This document shows positions 25,341-35,990 of a stretch of 64,000 nucleotides of DNA, piece after piece. Each line of letters opens with the position of its first letter. The stretch's first letter is position 1. The notes beneath the pieces are model-generated. The model saw only the letters and a program-made list of their open reading frames with translations, was not told where the DNA came from and made no database searches. The translations under genes and the position numbers were made by a program. The DNA lies in the NCBI RefSeq assembly GCF_964199755.1, contig NC_133906.1, positions 12,400,001 through 12,464,000 of the forward strand, read 5' to 3'. Origin of the DNA: Larus michahellis. Taxonomy: Eukaryota; Chordata; Aves; Charadriiformes; Laridae.

Positions 25341-26454
25341 CAGTTTTGTTTTTCCCCGAGAAGGACATAATGTTACTAGCAGTGGCAACTTGTTTAAATA
25401 AAAGAGCTTTTAAGCTGAGCTTTAGATGAACCCTTAAGAATCATTTAGGTTTTTTCCCTCGCCCGTGATGTCACCTGCTGGTCTGCCTCCTGGGAGCCAC
25501 CAGCCTCATCAGTGTCAGATTAGTGCAATTACGTGGTTCTGCAATGGGTCAGGCGCCGTCACACACCAAGGGAAGATAAGTAAGATGTCTTCATCAAGAA
25601 GATGGGCTAAGCTATGAAACGGTCCTGCTGTCTAGCTCTCATTTTCAGCTGGGACATTTATTTCTTTGGTTTATAGCAGAAGAATTCAGAATTTCTTATT
25701 GCACTGTTCTTCCAGGGTAAAAAGGTCAGAACAAGTCTTGGAAAAAACCACAGAAAGTCATAGCTGCCGGTGAGCCTGCTGTTACGTGTTTGCCACAGAC
25801 AGATATGACTACAAAAATCGGTTCAGGCTAAAAACAGCTGGTGAGGTTTCAGATAGATAGAATTAAAATATGCAGGAGTGGAAGGGATGAATTTGATGAG
25901 CATCAGCAACCAGATCTGTAGCCTATTCCCAACCCAAGGATAACTTCAATAGACTTCCTTCTTCAGAGAAAATTAGATGGTCTTTTTTTTAAAAAAAAAA
26001 AGAACTATCTTTAAAAAAACATATTACCTGAACATTCTATTTCAGTCAAGAAAAATGTCTCCTCAGTTTCAGGAGGTGTTCTCTAAGTATGATCACAGTT
26101 ATATATTTTTTGCTTCTTTATTATTATTCATACTACGTGTAACAACTGAGTTTGATTTAGGGGTTATTTTTTTTATGCTGTGCTTAAAAATACCGAGCTT
26201 TCAAATGTGTTTACTGGTTTGTATTTTCTGTCCTAAGCAATTATTTGCAAAGCTAGAACTCTTGTAAATTAATATGCCATTTTCAAATCGCACAAGTTGT
26301 GGCTGCTTTCGGTGTGCGTAGGAGGGAGAAGGGCGAACTCTGCATCGGTTCGGCAAGGATGCTCTTCAAATGTGAATGATCAGCAAGGGAAAAGTCGAAT
26401 TCCTGGGTTTCAGTGCTGTATGAACTGCGATTGCTGGTTCTGAGCCAGAAGCGG

Positions 26455-26545
26455 GGCTGGGGCGATGGGAGCGCGGCACACGCAGCGTCCCGCCAGGCTG
26501 GGCTGCGGCCGGGGCTCGGGCTCGTCGGGCTTCCCTGGTGTGGGA
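26455..26545. other. Short CpG-rich patch
   Basis: Roughly 90 bases with about a dozen CpG dinucleotides and high GC, far above the flanks. It is too short for a formal CpG island and has no TATA or initiator context that I recognise. It could be a small unmethylated element or GC-biased local sequence. Confidence 0.5.
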
Positions 26546-26689
26546 CGGGCTTCGGAGGCTGAACAGCCCCAGGTCAATGGGTCCTTGGGACCACCAGGAC
26601 ACGGTTCATCTGCCCAGTTACAGGCTGTTACTGCTGAGCTCTGGACCATGGCTTTAATCAAGCAGTCTGGCCCTTAGACAGCATATTTG

Positions 26690-26880
26690 GATTTGTTTGT
26701 TTTATTTTTTTTTCTTTGGTGGGTTTTTTTTAGTGTTTTTTTTTCTTTTTGGTGTTTGTTTCTTTTTTGGCTTTTTTTTTATTTGTTTGGTTTTGTTGTC
26801 TTTTTATTGTTTTCTTTTTTTCTTTTCTTTCTCTCTTCTCTCTTCTTTCTTTTTCTTTCTTTTTTTTTTTTCCTTAGTTG
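26690..26880 (+). repeat. Long T-rich low-complexity tract
   Basis: About 190 bases of T runs mixed with GGTTT, GTTTG and CTTTCT words, ending in a strong pyrimidine stretch and CCTTAG. It produces a phenylalanine-rich frame of 143 codons that I regard as an artefact of composition. The end looks like a powerful splice acceptor followed by CpG-rich DNA, but no convincing donor follows. Confidence 0.9.
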
Positions 26881-26924
26881 TTGTTTAGCGACTGCATTTT
26901 CACTAATTCCCAGAACGGCTGTAA

Positions 26925-27110
26925 CCACAGCAGCATGGAGCCCAGTCCCGGCTGGCCCGTGGCCGTGGGGGCAGCAGGCCCCGCGCTGCCCGGCTCCCCG
27001 GGCCAGTGCCTCCACTGTGTCGGTCCCCGCAGCATCGTCAGAGACGGGCACAACATCACCGCAGAGGCTGCTGGTCTGCAGCCAGGGTGTCGCAGGAGGA
27101 CCATGTGCCG
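26925..27110. other. CpG-rich patch after the T-rich tract
   Basis: GC-rich with frequent CpG (CCCGCGCTGCCCGG, GTCGGTCCCCGC and others). Several frames are open on both strands because stop codons are rare. Together with the patch at 26455-26545 it brackets the T-rich tract. Confidence 0.45.
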
Positions 27111-27111
27111 C

Positions 27112-27268
27112 TGATTAATTGCAATTTCAGACAGTTCTTGTTATCGCCATGCTATTAATTACTTTAATGATGCATTCATTTAGATTGAAAATATGATACC
27201 AGTAAAGTTTAATTAAAAAAATCAATAACTCATTAACACATTATTGTTACACCTACATGCGTCACCAT
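27112..27268. other. Candidate conserved non-coding element
   Basis: Abruptly AT-rich after the CpG patch, with clustered TAAT/ATTA cores: TGATTAATTGCAATTTC, GCTATTAATTACTTTAATG and AAGTTTAATTAAAAAAATC. All frames are closed and no repeat family is seen. This composition is typical of homeodomain-bound enhancers next to developmental genes, but that is inference. Confidence 0.3.
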
Positions 27269-27815
27269 ATTAATCTCCTGTGTTGGAGAAGGAGTTGCGC
27301 TTCGGCTCTGCGTCCATAGATCTTTTTGTTAGAAGCGATTTGTTGGTAGGACAATCACGAGAGTTACTCAGTCACCACTTCCTTTCTTTAGAGGCTGCAG
27401 ACCACAAGTCAGATCGATTCTTCTCTTTGGGCTGGGCAAAGCTGACAAGTACCCCAGGTAATATTTGTTCTATATTCTTTCTTCCTACTTTTATTCAGAG
27501 AAAATACCATTTGGGGGTTTGTGTGGATGGTTGAAATTCCGTCTTTTCACAGAATGTGGGAAGGAATAAGCCACCGAAGTTTGAATTAGTGGCTGCAGGT
27601 TTGGGACATAGCCCAGGAATTTTATCAGTAACAGCACACCTTGATGTCAGGGGTGAGGCGTCTCCTCTTCTGCTCCTCCGTACCCGGTGTTGGCTTTGGT
27701 CTGACGTCTGCCTGGCTCTGCCCTGGTGCTGAGGCACCGGCTGCTGCTTTCACGTGCCTGAGACGCATCAGATGGCACGTCTGAGGGTTTAATATCGTTT
27801 TGGGTTTATATATGG

Positions 27816-27854
27816 ATGTATATGTGTGTGCGTGTATGCACACATATATACATG
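27816..27854 (+). other. 39-nt alternating purine-pyrimidine tract with hairpin
   Basis: Every base from 27816 to 27854 alternates purine and pyrimidine without a break. TG, CG and CA steps are in the middle and TA steps at both ends. The two halves are near-complementary (GTATATGTGTGTGC and GCACACATATATAC), so it can also form a cruciform or hairpin. Such tracts can adopt Z-DNA under negative supercoiling. Confidence 0.85.
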
Positions 27855-27859
27855 AGCAG

Positions 27860-30020
27860 AACAATGTTTTGTATTTCTCAGTGGGACAGATGGGAGAAGG
27901 AGCAACAGCGAGCTACTGGAAACCATCCAAATGTTTAAATGAGAAGTGAGCTGAAGAAAGAACATTTCTGAGAATGTATTTGTTCCTTAGTGGATAAAAT
28001 ATGCTTGTTACTGGTGTGTTCCCATGCATCAGTTAGCATAGTCTTTAATTAAATTTTCCCCAACTGATATAAAGTCATAGTCTCAGGCAGCATCAGACTT
28101 ACGCTGCCCCACAGAAATCTCGACAAGCTGTGGGGACCATCACTGTGCTCTGCGGACCAGTAGTCCAGCCCCTGATAGAACAGCAGCAGAACCGGACTCG
28201 GCAGTTTCTGCGTCCTTGTCACCAACCGAGACACCGCTTACCGCTGCTCGGGGCTGAGGGGCGCATCCCGGCTGATCTCAGAAACACAGCCCAAACTGTG
28301 CGCCCAATTTCAGCTTTATGCCAGGAAGACCAGTGTGTAACTCTGGATTTCCACCAGTGAAACACAAAACAACTGGTTTTCAAACACAGCAGAGACTCCT
28401 GTGACGTGGGTCTCTGTTGATCTGCATCAGTGGCTTTTCAGGTTGCGAGTTCCTCCTGTTTGGAGGATGCATTATTGACTTCAAGCCCTTGCCAAATACT
28501 GTGATTTTTATTTTTTTTTTAACTATTATTTTTCTTTCAATTTTTTACAGCATAGAAAGTAACAACAAACTTGATCCCGTGCTGCTCTCCTTGCCCTGAG
28601 GGTACCTGACCAGCCCCACCTGGGACCCTCATGTCCTCGCGGTCCCATTTCAGTCGGGGGCCATCGGTCCCCGTCCCAGCAATACTGTGGGATGCCGATC
28701 TCCGTGTTGTAAGAGGAACCAGAGCAGTCAGCTGAGTGGGGAACCACATGCCTGCAGGCATCTCTTCCTCGAATCAAACGTTGGTTCCACCTCTGGTCTG
28801 GTACATGGGCGTGAAGCATTTGATATGAAAACTGGACATTATCCATCACCACGGGGCTCCGGGACTGCGTGGGGACGAGGTCTCAGCTGGTGCCCGGGCA
28901 GCGCTGTTGGCATCGCCATGCATCTTCCGGAGGGTGTTGGGGTCTTCCCTATCCATCACGACTGGCTGCCTGGAGAAGGTATGACAAAATTTGCACAAGA
29001 TTTTAGAAAAGATTATCTTTACCAACATGTAAGGTTTCTGTTTCTTCTTCTTTTTCCCTTGATATCTGGGACTGTGTGTGAATTAGCTCTGGACTCAAAG
29101 TAGTTATTGAACTCAGTTTAATCAGTCACTGCACAATCAGCTTCGCTTCTAATGCTAATTAAAGCAGTGTGCTAAACCAAGTGGTCCTCCAATAACCCGG
29201 TCAATGCCTGTGACCGCAGGCACTGTCACAAACCTTGTCTCCAAAGAGTGCCCGAAGGAGCATCATTCTGACATAGGAGTTTCCCAGATTTGATGGAATC
29301 CCTGTGGTAAACCAAAAAAACCTGCGGGTTTCAGTTCACTTCAGTGTGAGTGGGAAGGAGACAGGCAGGCAGCAACGGGGGACAGGGCTGGGTGTTAATG
29401 GAGCCTTCTACACGTCAAACAACGCACCGGCTGTGTCTCCAGACAGTTATTAATAATCCTGCCAGTAACTGAGCCTTGAACCTCTCCCCTCTCCCCTTTG
29501 CCCTTCGCTCCTGTTCGCTCAGCTGCAGCGGGACACGTTTCCGCTGGTGAGTGACCAGCTCGGGTCCCACCGCTGCCAGCGAGGCGGGTCACCCCTCCAG
29601 GCCTCTCCTCCGGCCCCTTAGACCTTTCTGCTAAAGAACCAGAGCGTCATGGACAAGACGTGACACAAGGCATTTGCTCACGTACAATTGGCTTAGGAAG
29701 ATTTTTTTTTTCCAGATACTTGATTTTTCTTTTAGGAGAGGTTTTGGGTTTTTTTTTTTGCGAATTCATTGGATTTTTTTATACTTAAGAAAAAAGTACG
29801 TTCATATCTGCAACAATTAAGACTGGCTTTGTCATTTCACTAGACCCCGTTTTCTAGATTCTCCATCTCACTGCTCAAGATTTAAGACCCGAGATTCCCA
29901 AGAGAAACCCTTCCTGGTGCACCTATTGCCAGCCATCAAATCACACGCCAAGTTTTTGAAGCTATAACCATGCAAACAGTGCTAACAACGATTCATTATT
30001 AATAATTATGCTCTAGCCAA
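27860..30020. other. Unique non-coding sequence
   Basis: An acceptor-like sequence with a long pyrimidine tract and a TTAAC-type branch word ends at 28550 (TTCAATTTTTTACAG); no good donor follows. Positions 28570-28930 are GC-richer with overlapping frames. Two T runs lie within 29700-29762. Positions 29100-29180 are AT-rich with GCTAATTAAAGC. No gene is supported. Confidence 0.5.
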
Positions 30021-30025
30021 CATGC

Positions 30026-30165
30026 AGTGCTTTTCATTTTTATTGTGCTATACATACATTAACTAATAAATCTCCACGATATCCCAGTGAGAGTGGTAAG
30101 TGCTGTTATTCTCATTTTACGGATGGCAAAATGAGATACAGAGAGGTTAATAGCAAGTCTAATTG
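30026..30165 (+). mobile_element. MIR-type SINE relic (amniote core-SINE)
   Basis: The segment follows the conserved body of MIR-family SINEs in order. It has a GTGCTATACATACATTAACTAAT block, then TCTCCACGATATCCCAGTGAGAGTGGTAAG, then TTATTCTCATTTTACGGATGGCAAAATGAGATACAGAGAGGTTAA. This corresponds to the familiar 'CCCATTTTACAGATG...GAGAAACTGAGGC.CAGAGAGGTTAA' pattern with many substitutions. Such SINEs are very old and mostly unrecognisable in birds. Readability here, together with the unique AT-rich flanks (29950-30330, including an octamer-type ATGCAAAT near 30290), suggests selective retention. The family call is from recognised sequence; function is inference. Confidence 0.75.
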
Positions 30166-30645
30166 GACAATAATTACCCACTTACCACACTGAAAATTAA
30201 GAAATAATCCTCCCATTGTCATTACATCAGCAGAACAAGGCGAGAGCAGTTCATGTCCTCCCTATCCCACCATTTAGAATTAGCTTACATGCAAATGAAA
30301 GCAAAGGGAGTGTGAGAACAGATAAATAAATTGTTCTTTTTTTGTTTAACATCTATCTTCCATCACCGAGTCACTTCAGGACAGAAGAAAATTATTAAAT
30401 ATCCTCTGAAATCAATTAAGAGGTGATTTAAAACAAAGTCAAGCTTCATTTGTAAAACACATCTTTTGGAAAAGAAATGGAAGAAGTAGGATGTAGTTAT
30501 TGCTATGGACCGGTTTAACTTAATTTTTCTGAGGAGGAAAAAAAACGTTAGCAAAAAATTTTCTGCCTTAGGAAAGACAGTGGGAAAGCCAGGAAATCCA
30601 GAATTCTTCTGTGATAGGTACGCTCCCTGCTGCGTGTCCTTGTAG

Positions 30646-30680
30646 GGGCTATCCTCATCCTCCTCATCCTCCCCATCCTC
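30646..30680 (+). repeat. Short CCTCAT/ATCCTC simple repeat
   Basis: Imperfect ATCCTC units in tandem. On the - strand they encode a short Glu/Asp run inside a 161-codon frame (30363-30848) that has no recognised domain. Confidence 0.8.
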
Positions 30681-30699
30681 CCTAGCCCCATAACCCCGG

Positions 30700-33600
30700 T
30701 ATTTTAACACGGCTTTTGAACCAGATGCGTAACACTCATGCTGCCATTCGCAGCCCTCTGGCTGGCGGCTCAGACGTGTGGTGATGTCTGGTTCCAGCAT
30801 TCTGCTGGTGTGCACGCCACGGGTGCGCGGTGACCTCTTACCGCTCATCCCTTTCCAAGGGTAAGACTCAGCATCGCTGCTTTAAACCATGGAGAGGTGA
30901 CACGAGCCTTTGGGACTTCTCAGGTCCTGTTGTTCACACTTAAAACCAGATGTAGGAGTGTGAAAATCTGAAAGCAAACAGGCTCCTCTTCACCAGAAAT
31001 CACCTGCCAGCGGCAGCTCTGCCCGAATCGTCAGGTCGGGCGGATTGGAGGGATATTGCACTCTATGACAGGGAGCACCAGGCCCTCACTCTTATTTGGG
31101 TGACAGTAACATCCGAAACCACAACGCAAATCATGAACCTCATATTAATGATGAATCTGCCCCCCCCAGAGAAAAGGCTGCTGGGCTGGGATTTACGACA
31201 GCGTCTCCAGCCAGGCATGTCCTCAGCACCTATTGCATTGGTGCCACGTGGATAAGGAGATAAACGCACCTCTGGACATCACCCTTCCTCTGTAAATATT
31301 TATACCCTATTAAAATTGGGGAGGGAGAGAAGACTCTTGCATTAATCAAATTGATTTTCCTCTGCGTTAATCTCAGAATTTACAAATTTCCTTTTCTACG
31401 CGTCAAAATTCTCCGAGCAGACATCACCACCAAATAATAGACTCACAGCTCACTTAAAAGAAAGAAAAAAGTCGAACAAAGATCCAGGACCCAACTCCTC
31501 CCTCACGCAGGCTGTGGTAGCTGCAGGTTACTTAAAGAGAAGATGCTAAAACAGTTATTATACCCTTCAAGCATGTTTACAGCTGCCACATCATGTGGGT
31601 TTTCATTGAATCAAGACACAAAATAACTGCTCAGAGTCAAAAGCCGCCGAGTGAGGGCTCAGCAAATACAACTGCCTCCTGGTGAACTGTCAGTCCTGGG
31701 CACTGCCGGAATTAAAAATTTCCAACATTTTGATGGTACTGAATTTTGCCAGTAGAATGAGTCTTCAAGATTTTGATAGCACTGAACTTTATCAATAATA
31801 ATTCTAAATGGTAATGGAGCACAATAATCTATGGGTTTATATTTGCATAGTTTCCACCTTATTTTACTGGAGCACGTGATATTTTGTCCCAAAAGCGATG
31901 GTGAGTTGGTGATGAGACTATGAGATTTGGAGATGCAACTAATGCTGTAAGGGTGAGAATGACAGGCTAGAAGCTTACTTCTGTAATAGGGTTTCAGAAT
32001 AAATTGCCAGAAAACGTAAATGCCTTGTCTCCTTTCCAAAGGAGATCCATTTTTACCTGTAATGACTAGTTTTTGTATTAAGATATTTTAAATGACTTTT
32101 TAATTGGAAAAAAATGTTGGAAAGGATACTCCTCTTCTTAAATTCACTGCTGTGAGAGCCAGACCCTGCTCTGTGGGGAAGGGGCCGATGTGGCCCAGCG
32201 ACGGGGTCGGTGACAGGAGCTGGGGGGTGGCTGTAGGGGACAGAAAAGGCTGGTGCGTTCGTGGGCTTAAAACAGGAGAGGTCCCCGTCTGCACCCGCAG
32301 CGTTTCCTGCAGGCACTGCTGGCCCACGGGAGCTTGTGAGGAACCAGAGCGTTCCACCCGGAGCTGGGCAGTCTCTGCCAGCTCACTGGGACGTGGCTGG
32401 AATTCGCCTTGAAAAACTGTAAAATTGCAGCTTTGGATTCTCCCCTGGCTTTGCATCTCGTCCCGTGATTTTGGAGTATGTGTAACACTTGTGTGCCCAC
32501 TCCCCTTGTCGGTGCGAGCCCCGCGGTGCTGGCAGGGGAGGGGAGGATGGAGGCACCTGGCGGAGGGCAGGGCTTCCGCGGGGCTGCGGCTGTACCCCTG
32601 GGGCTCTGCTGTGACACCCGGGTTAAATGTAACAGCAAAGGCACCTGCGAGATGGGCCACTGCTTCAAATGCCGTCCCAGCCACCCTGTGTGTAACTGTT
32701 TGCACTTCGTCATTCTCAGACGTGCTGCTTTTTAGCTTTTATTTTCCCTTCTGCTCCCATCAGAGTGTCTGCCAAGTGTCCCCTTCGTGGAGATCTTATG
32801 AAGTCTAAAGTCCACAACGCTTGGTTGTCACTAGTCCATTGTGAAAAGTCATAACTCATGATTTTTGCAAAAAGCTTTGTGCTCACCTGGGGTTTAATAT
32901 CCTGGGTATTAATGAAGTGAAGCGAGTTTTCCACAAAGCCAGCTCCCCAGCAGGGGTCAGTGCCAGGGCGATGGGGGCAGGTGCCACTGTCAGTAATATC
33001 GCTCCATTTGGAAATACCTCAGTTTTACATGGTGCCTGTCCACGTGGAACTAAGCGTGTATCCTTAAAAACTGTGGCTTACCTAATGAAATATTATAGTG
33101 CTTCAGCACTTGCCAGAATATGCCCTTGAAATTGCTGTGCTAATGTGAGTTCTTCCCCAAAGAGCAGCCTGCTGCACACACCGGGCGCCCGGTGGTCATC
33201 TCTGCGACCCAGGGACCGTGTTTCTTTAACGGAAGTTTCTCTTTTTCTATGGTTTGTAGGGAGTTTGCACTGAAGGAGAAACTATAGCGCTTAGTGGTTT
33301 CAGCGTGTATAGAAATAAAAAGTGCTCAACAAAACTGAATGATAGAAATGTTTTTTAAAACGGATTAGCTGATGGCCAAAGACCTGGCACAAAAAATGTT
33401 ACTTAGGTTGGTTTCAGTAGACACTTCCTTTTTGTGGCCATTCAGGGCATTAATCTTAAACACTGACTTGTTTCTTGCCTGTCGTCTTTTTTAGTTGCTT
33501 TCTGTTTGATGTGCAGGAATTTCGTGACGGCTGCCGTGTTAATCGGATGCCCATTTCGCCTGCTGCATGTTCCCGTATAGCAGTACGGGTACCTCCAACA

Positions 33601-35635
33601 CGTGAGTGTGCCGGTTCACACACACAGATGTTTAACCAATAAACAGAAGGCGATCTATAACAGCATTAGTTATCAAGATCTGAATAATGACATCAAATAT
33701 AAATTGAATTAATTTGCTTTATTCCTTCTCTCCACACGAGAAAAGAAAGGCTGTCAGGAACAGAATAGTTTGGACAATTGCACCTATGCTCGTATAAGCG
33801 CACACCTGCTCTGTGGTTAGATTACAATGGTAGTACTCCGTTAATTCTTTTTTTCTTAATGTTGGCTCTTTATTCTACCGAGTAAGTAAGACCATTATAC
33901 CAATGATGGTCACTGTATTAATTTGATATTCTGAATATTAGGTCTGACTCAATTCAGAACAAAAATTTTTCTTCCAAGTCAGCATTTCAAAAGCTGTTTT
34001 GATATGCGGTGGAACTCAAATTTCAGCGTTATGAATGAAAGAAAATCATGAGATATATTGGAGAAAATGTTTTATTTCATTTTGGGTTAGCATTTGTATT
34101 TAAGACTTCCTTTTGTTTCCAGGTTTTAAACCAAAATACCTATTTGGAAGTTGGCACTTAAAAATCAATTTGTAATGAAAAGCACTGATTTAAGATTTCC
34201 CATGGGAAACAAGAAATTCAGTTTGAATTTTGATTTCAGTGGGTGAGCGTTGGGGCTTCTGCACAGAGCAATGTGAGCCAGGCCCATCCTCCGCAGAGGG
34301 GAGACCACCCCAGTAAATCGTTCAGTCGTTTGGAGGCAATGTGACAGCAAAATGGTCTTAATGATTTTCTTCAGTGACTCCACTTAATCCATAATGGAAT
34401 GTATGAGACGAACCTGAGCTCGGGCACATCTGGCTGTTTAATGGACTGGAGCTGGATGCCAGGGGTTGTGTCTTCTAATGGGGTTCTCCTCTCCAGTGCC
34501 TCTGGAGCGCGGCAGCCCACGATGGGGGTGTGGGACATGGGCAGCAGCTCCCGATGCTGCTCCTCTGCCTTGGGAGAGCTCTCGGGGAAGGAGCCGGCGT
34601 GGTCCGTCCCTGTGGTCTGGTTCCGTGGGCTGGGGCTTCCACAGGGAGCACGGTGTCCAACATGGTAGGCAAGTTGCGTGTTGAGGCTCTGCTCAAAAAA
34701 ATGAGCTTTAAAGAGCTTTACCAGACCAAATTGTCAAAAACACGTAAGGGAAGAGTTAATAATCAGTGATTATAAAAATTCAGGCACTTTTAAGTATTGT
34801 AGAGGTTCTTAAAACTTTGATCTCCAACTTAATCTGAAAATGTGGGTCAAGTCCTAAAACCTCTTTTTAAACCCTTAATGCTTTCTGAAAGTTTTACTTG
34901 AAGATATTGCTGTGCCAGACTCCCGGGCTGGACAGTAACGGTTGCGTACAGGTAGAAATAAATGGCTGCCTGTGCAACTTGGGTAAAGTTCTGGTATAGA
35001 GTGTACAAAACTAAAGCACCAGGATAACATTGCCTAAATAGTCCTCTTTCTGTAGGTGTTTCATCATCGCTACCACATAATTTATTGTGGTATGAAACTT
35101 ATGAAATTCAAAAGGAACATAATAGTATTTTCCAGATTTTTTTTCAAAAATCTCTAATGTCCGGTATAAACTCATCATCTTTATCTAGTTGTGAATTCTG
35201 TAGCACAAATGTAACTTTTGATTAAATTCTATAAAGGCGATCGATAAATCTGCAAAGGTCTATTATTTGCAATTAAATTTTGTAGAACTGTTCCATAAGT
35301 ACACAAACTGTGAGCTCGGAAATTAGATCAGCCTTTTTATGCATCATTTTTTGATGTGACTGTGCTTGCTCCTCCTAACATAAAATGATGGCACACAAAA
35401 ATAGATTTTCTGTCATGGGTGGAAGTGTTCTTGTTCTTACTGTACTCCAAAGATTTCTGTAAAACATCATCTGCTCTTTAAATACATATTATAGAGCATC
35501 AATGAAAGTTGATACCTTTTGTCAATGAGTAAAATATTAAAACTAATGATCTGACCTGTTTCTTATTTAGCTATTGATTCTGCCTGCCTCTCCTTTTTTA
35601 TTTTCCTGAAAAAAACCCACAAACTTAGGGATTTG
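30700..35635. other. Unique non-coding sequence with GC-rich patches
   Basis: GC-rich stretches at about 32140-32680 and 34430-34680 hold many overlapping open frames on both strands (up to 201 codons), which I take as artefacts. Positions 31290-31420 and 33620-33960 are AT-rich unique sequence. A loose direct repeat lies at 31727 and 31770 (ATTTTGAT.G.ACTGAA.TTT, 43 bases apart). Confidence 0.5.
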
Positions 35636-35639
35636 GTTT

Positions 35640-35990
35640 CAGAATCAGATAGAACAGCCCGGGTTGGAAGGCGCCTGGGAAGACTGTCAGGTCCACTCTT
35701 TCGTGGGAAGGGAGCCTAGATGAGATGATCTAGCACCTTGTCCAGTCATATCTTGAAAACCTCCACTGGGGTCTCCACCACGTCCCCGGGGAGGTTGTTC
35801 CTGTGACTGATTACTCTCATGGTAAAAAAGTTTCTTTCTTATATTGAGGTGAAACTTCTCCCAGTACATCTTGTACCCGTTGTCCCTTGTCTTCGCCATG
35901 TGGCCCCATGGGTTTCTTTACTTAGAACAAAGTGGCTAGGGGATGAAGCACTTAAAAGCTGTTTCAGCTCTCTCCCCTTGATCCGAGTAA
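35640..35990 (-). mobile_element. CR1 LINE fragment, 3' part, reverse orientation
   Basis: Read on the + strand, it begins with a decayed CR1 3' terminus (AATCAGATAGAACAGCC, then GGGTTGGAAGG). It continues through the CR1 landmarks: ATGATCTAGCACCTTGTCCAG, TCTTGAAAACCTCCACTGGGGTCTCCACCACGTCCC, GGGGAGGTTGTTCC, TTTCTTATATTGAGGTGAAAC and CTTGTACCCGTTGTCCCTTGTC. The element therefore lies on the - strand with its 3' end at the low coordinate. Divergence is moderate. It is 5' truncated somewhere near 35990, and no reverse-transcriptase coding capacity remains. Confidence 0.9.

Larger units (their letters stand above)
22650..26450. other. Unique non-coding sequence
   Basis: No interspersed repeat or gene is called. 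The 180-codon - strand frame at 24302-24844 lies partly in AT-rich DNA and has no recognised domain, signal peptide or coiled coil. A frame of that length is near what chance gives in 64 kb. Positions 23660-23700 repeat the word ATTATGGAAAT twice. Confidence 0.5.

Noticed and set aside
26687..27118. 143-codon phenylalanine-rich frame resembling a membrane protein
   Set aside because: The Phe run is just the T-rich tract; the remainder is CpG-rich sequence with few stops.
30363..30848. 161-codon - strand frame with a Glu/Asp run, a donor-like GCG|GTAAGA near its start and an acceptor-like TTTTCCTCCTCAG inside
   Set aside because: The acidic run is a simple repeat. The two signals would define only a 300-base intron with no supported exons on either side.
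32100..32713. 201- and 148-codon - strand frames and 127- and 102-codon + strand frames
   Set aside because: All overlap in one GC-rich patch. None has a domain, and they are rich in Pro, Ser and Gly as expected from composition.
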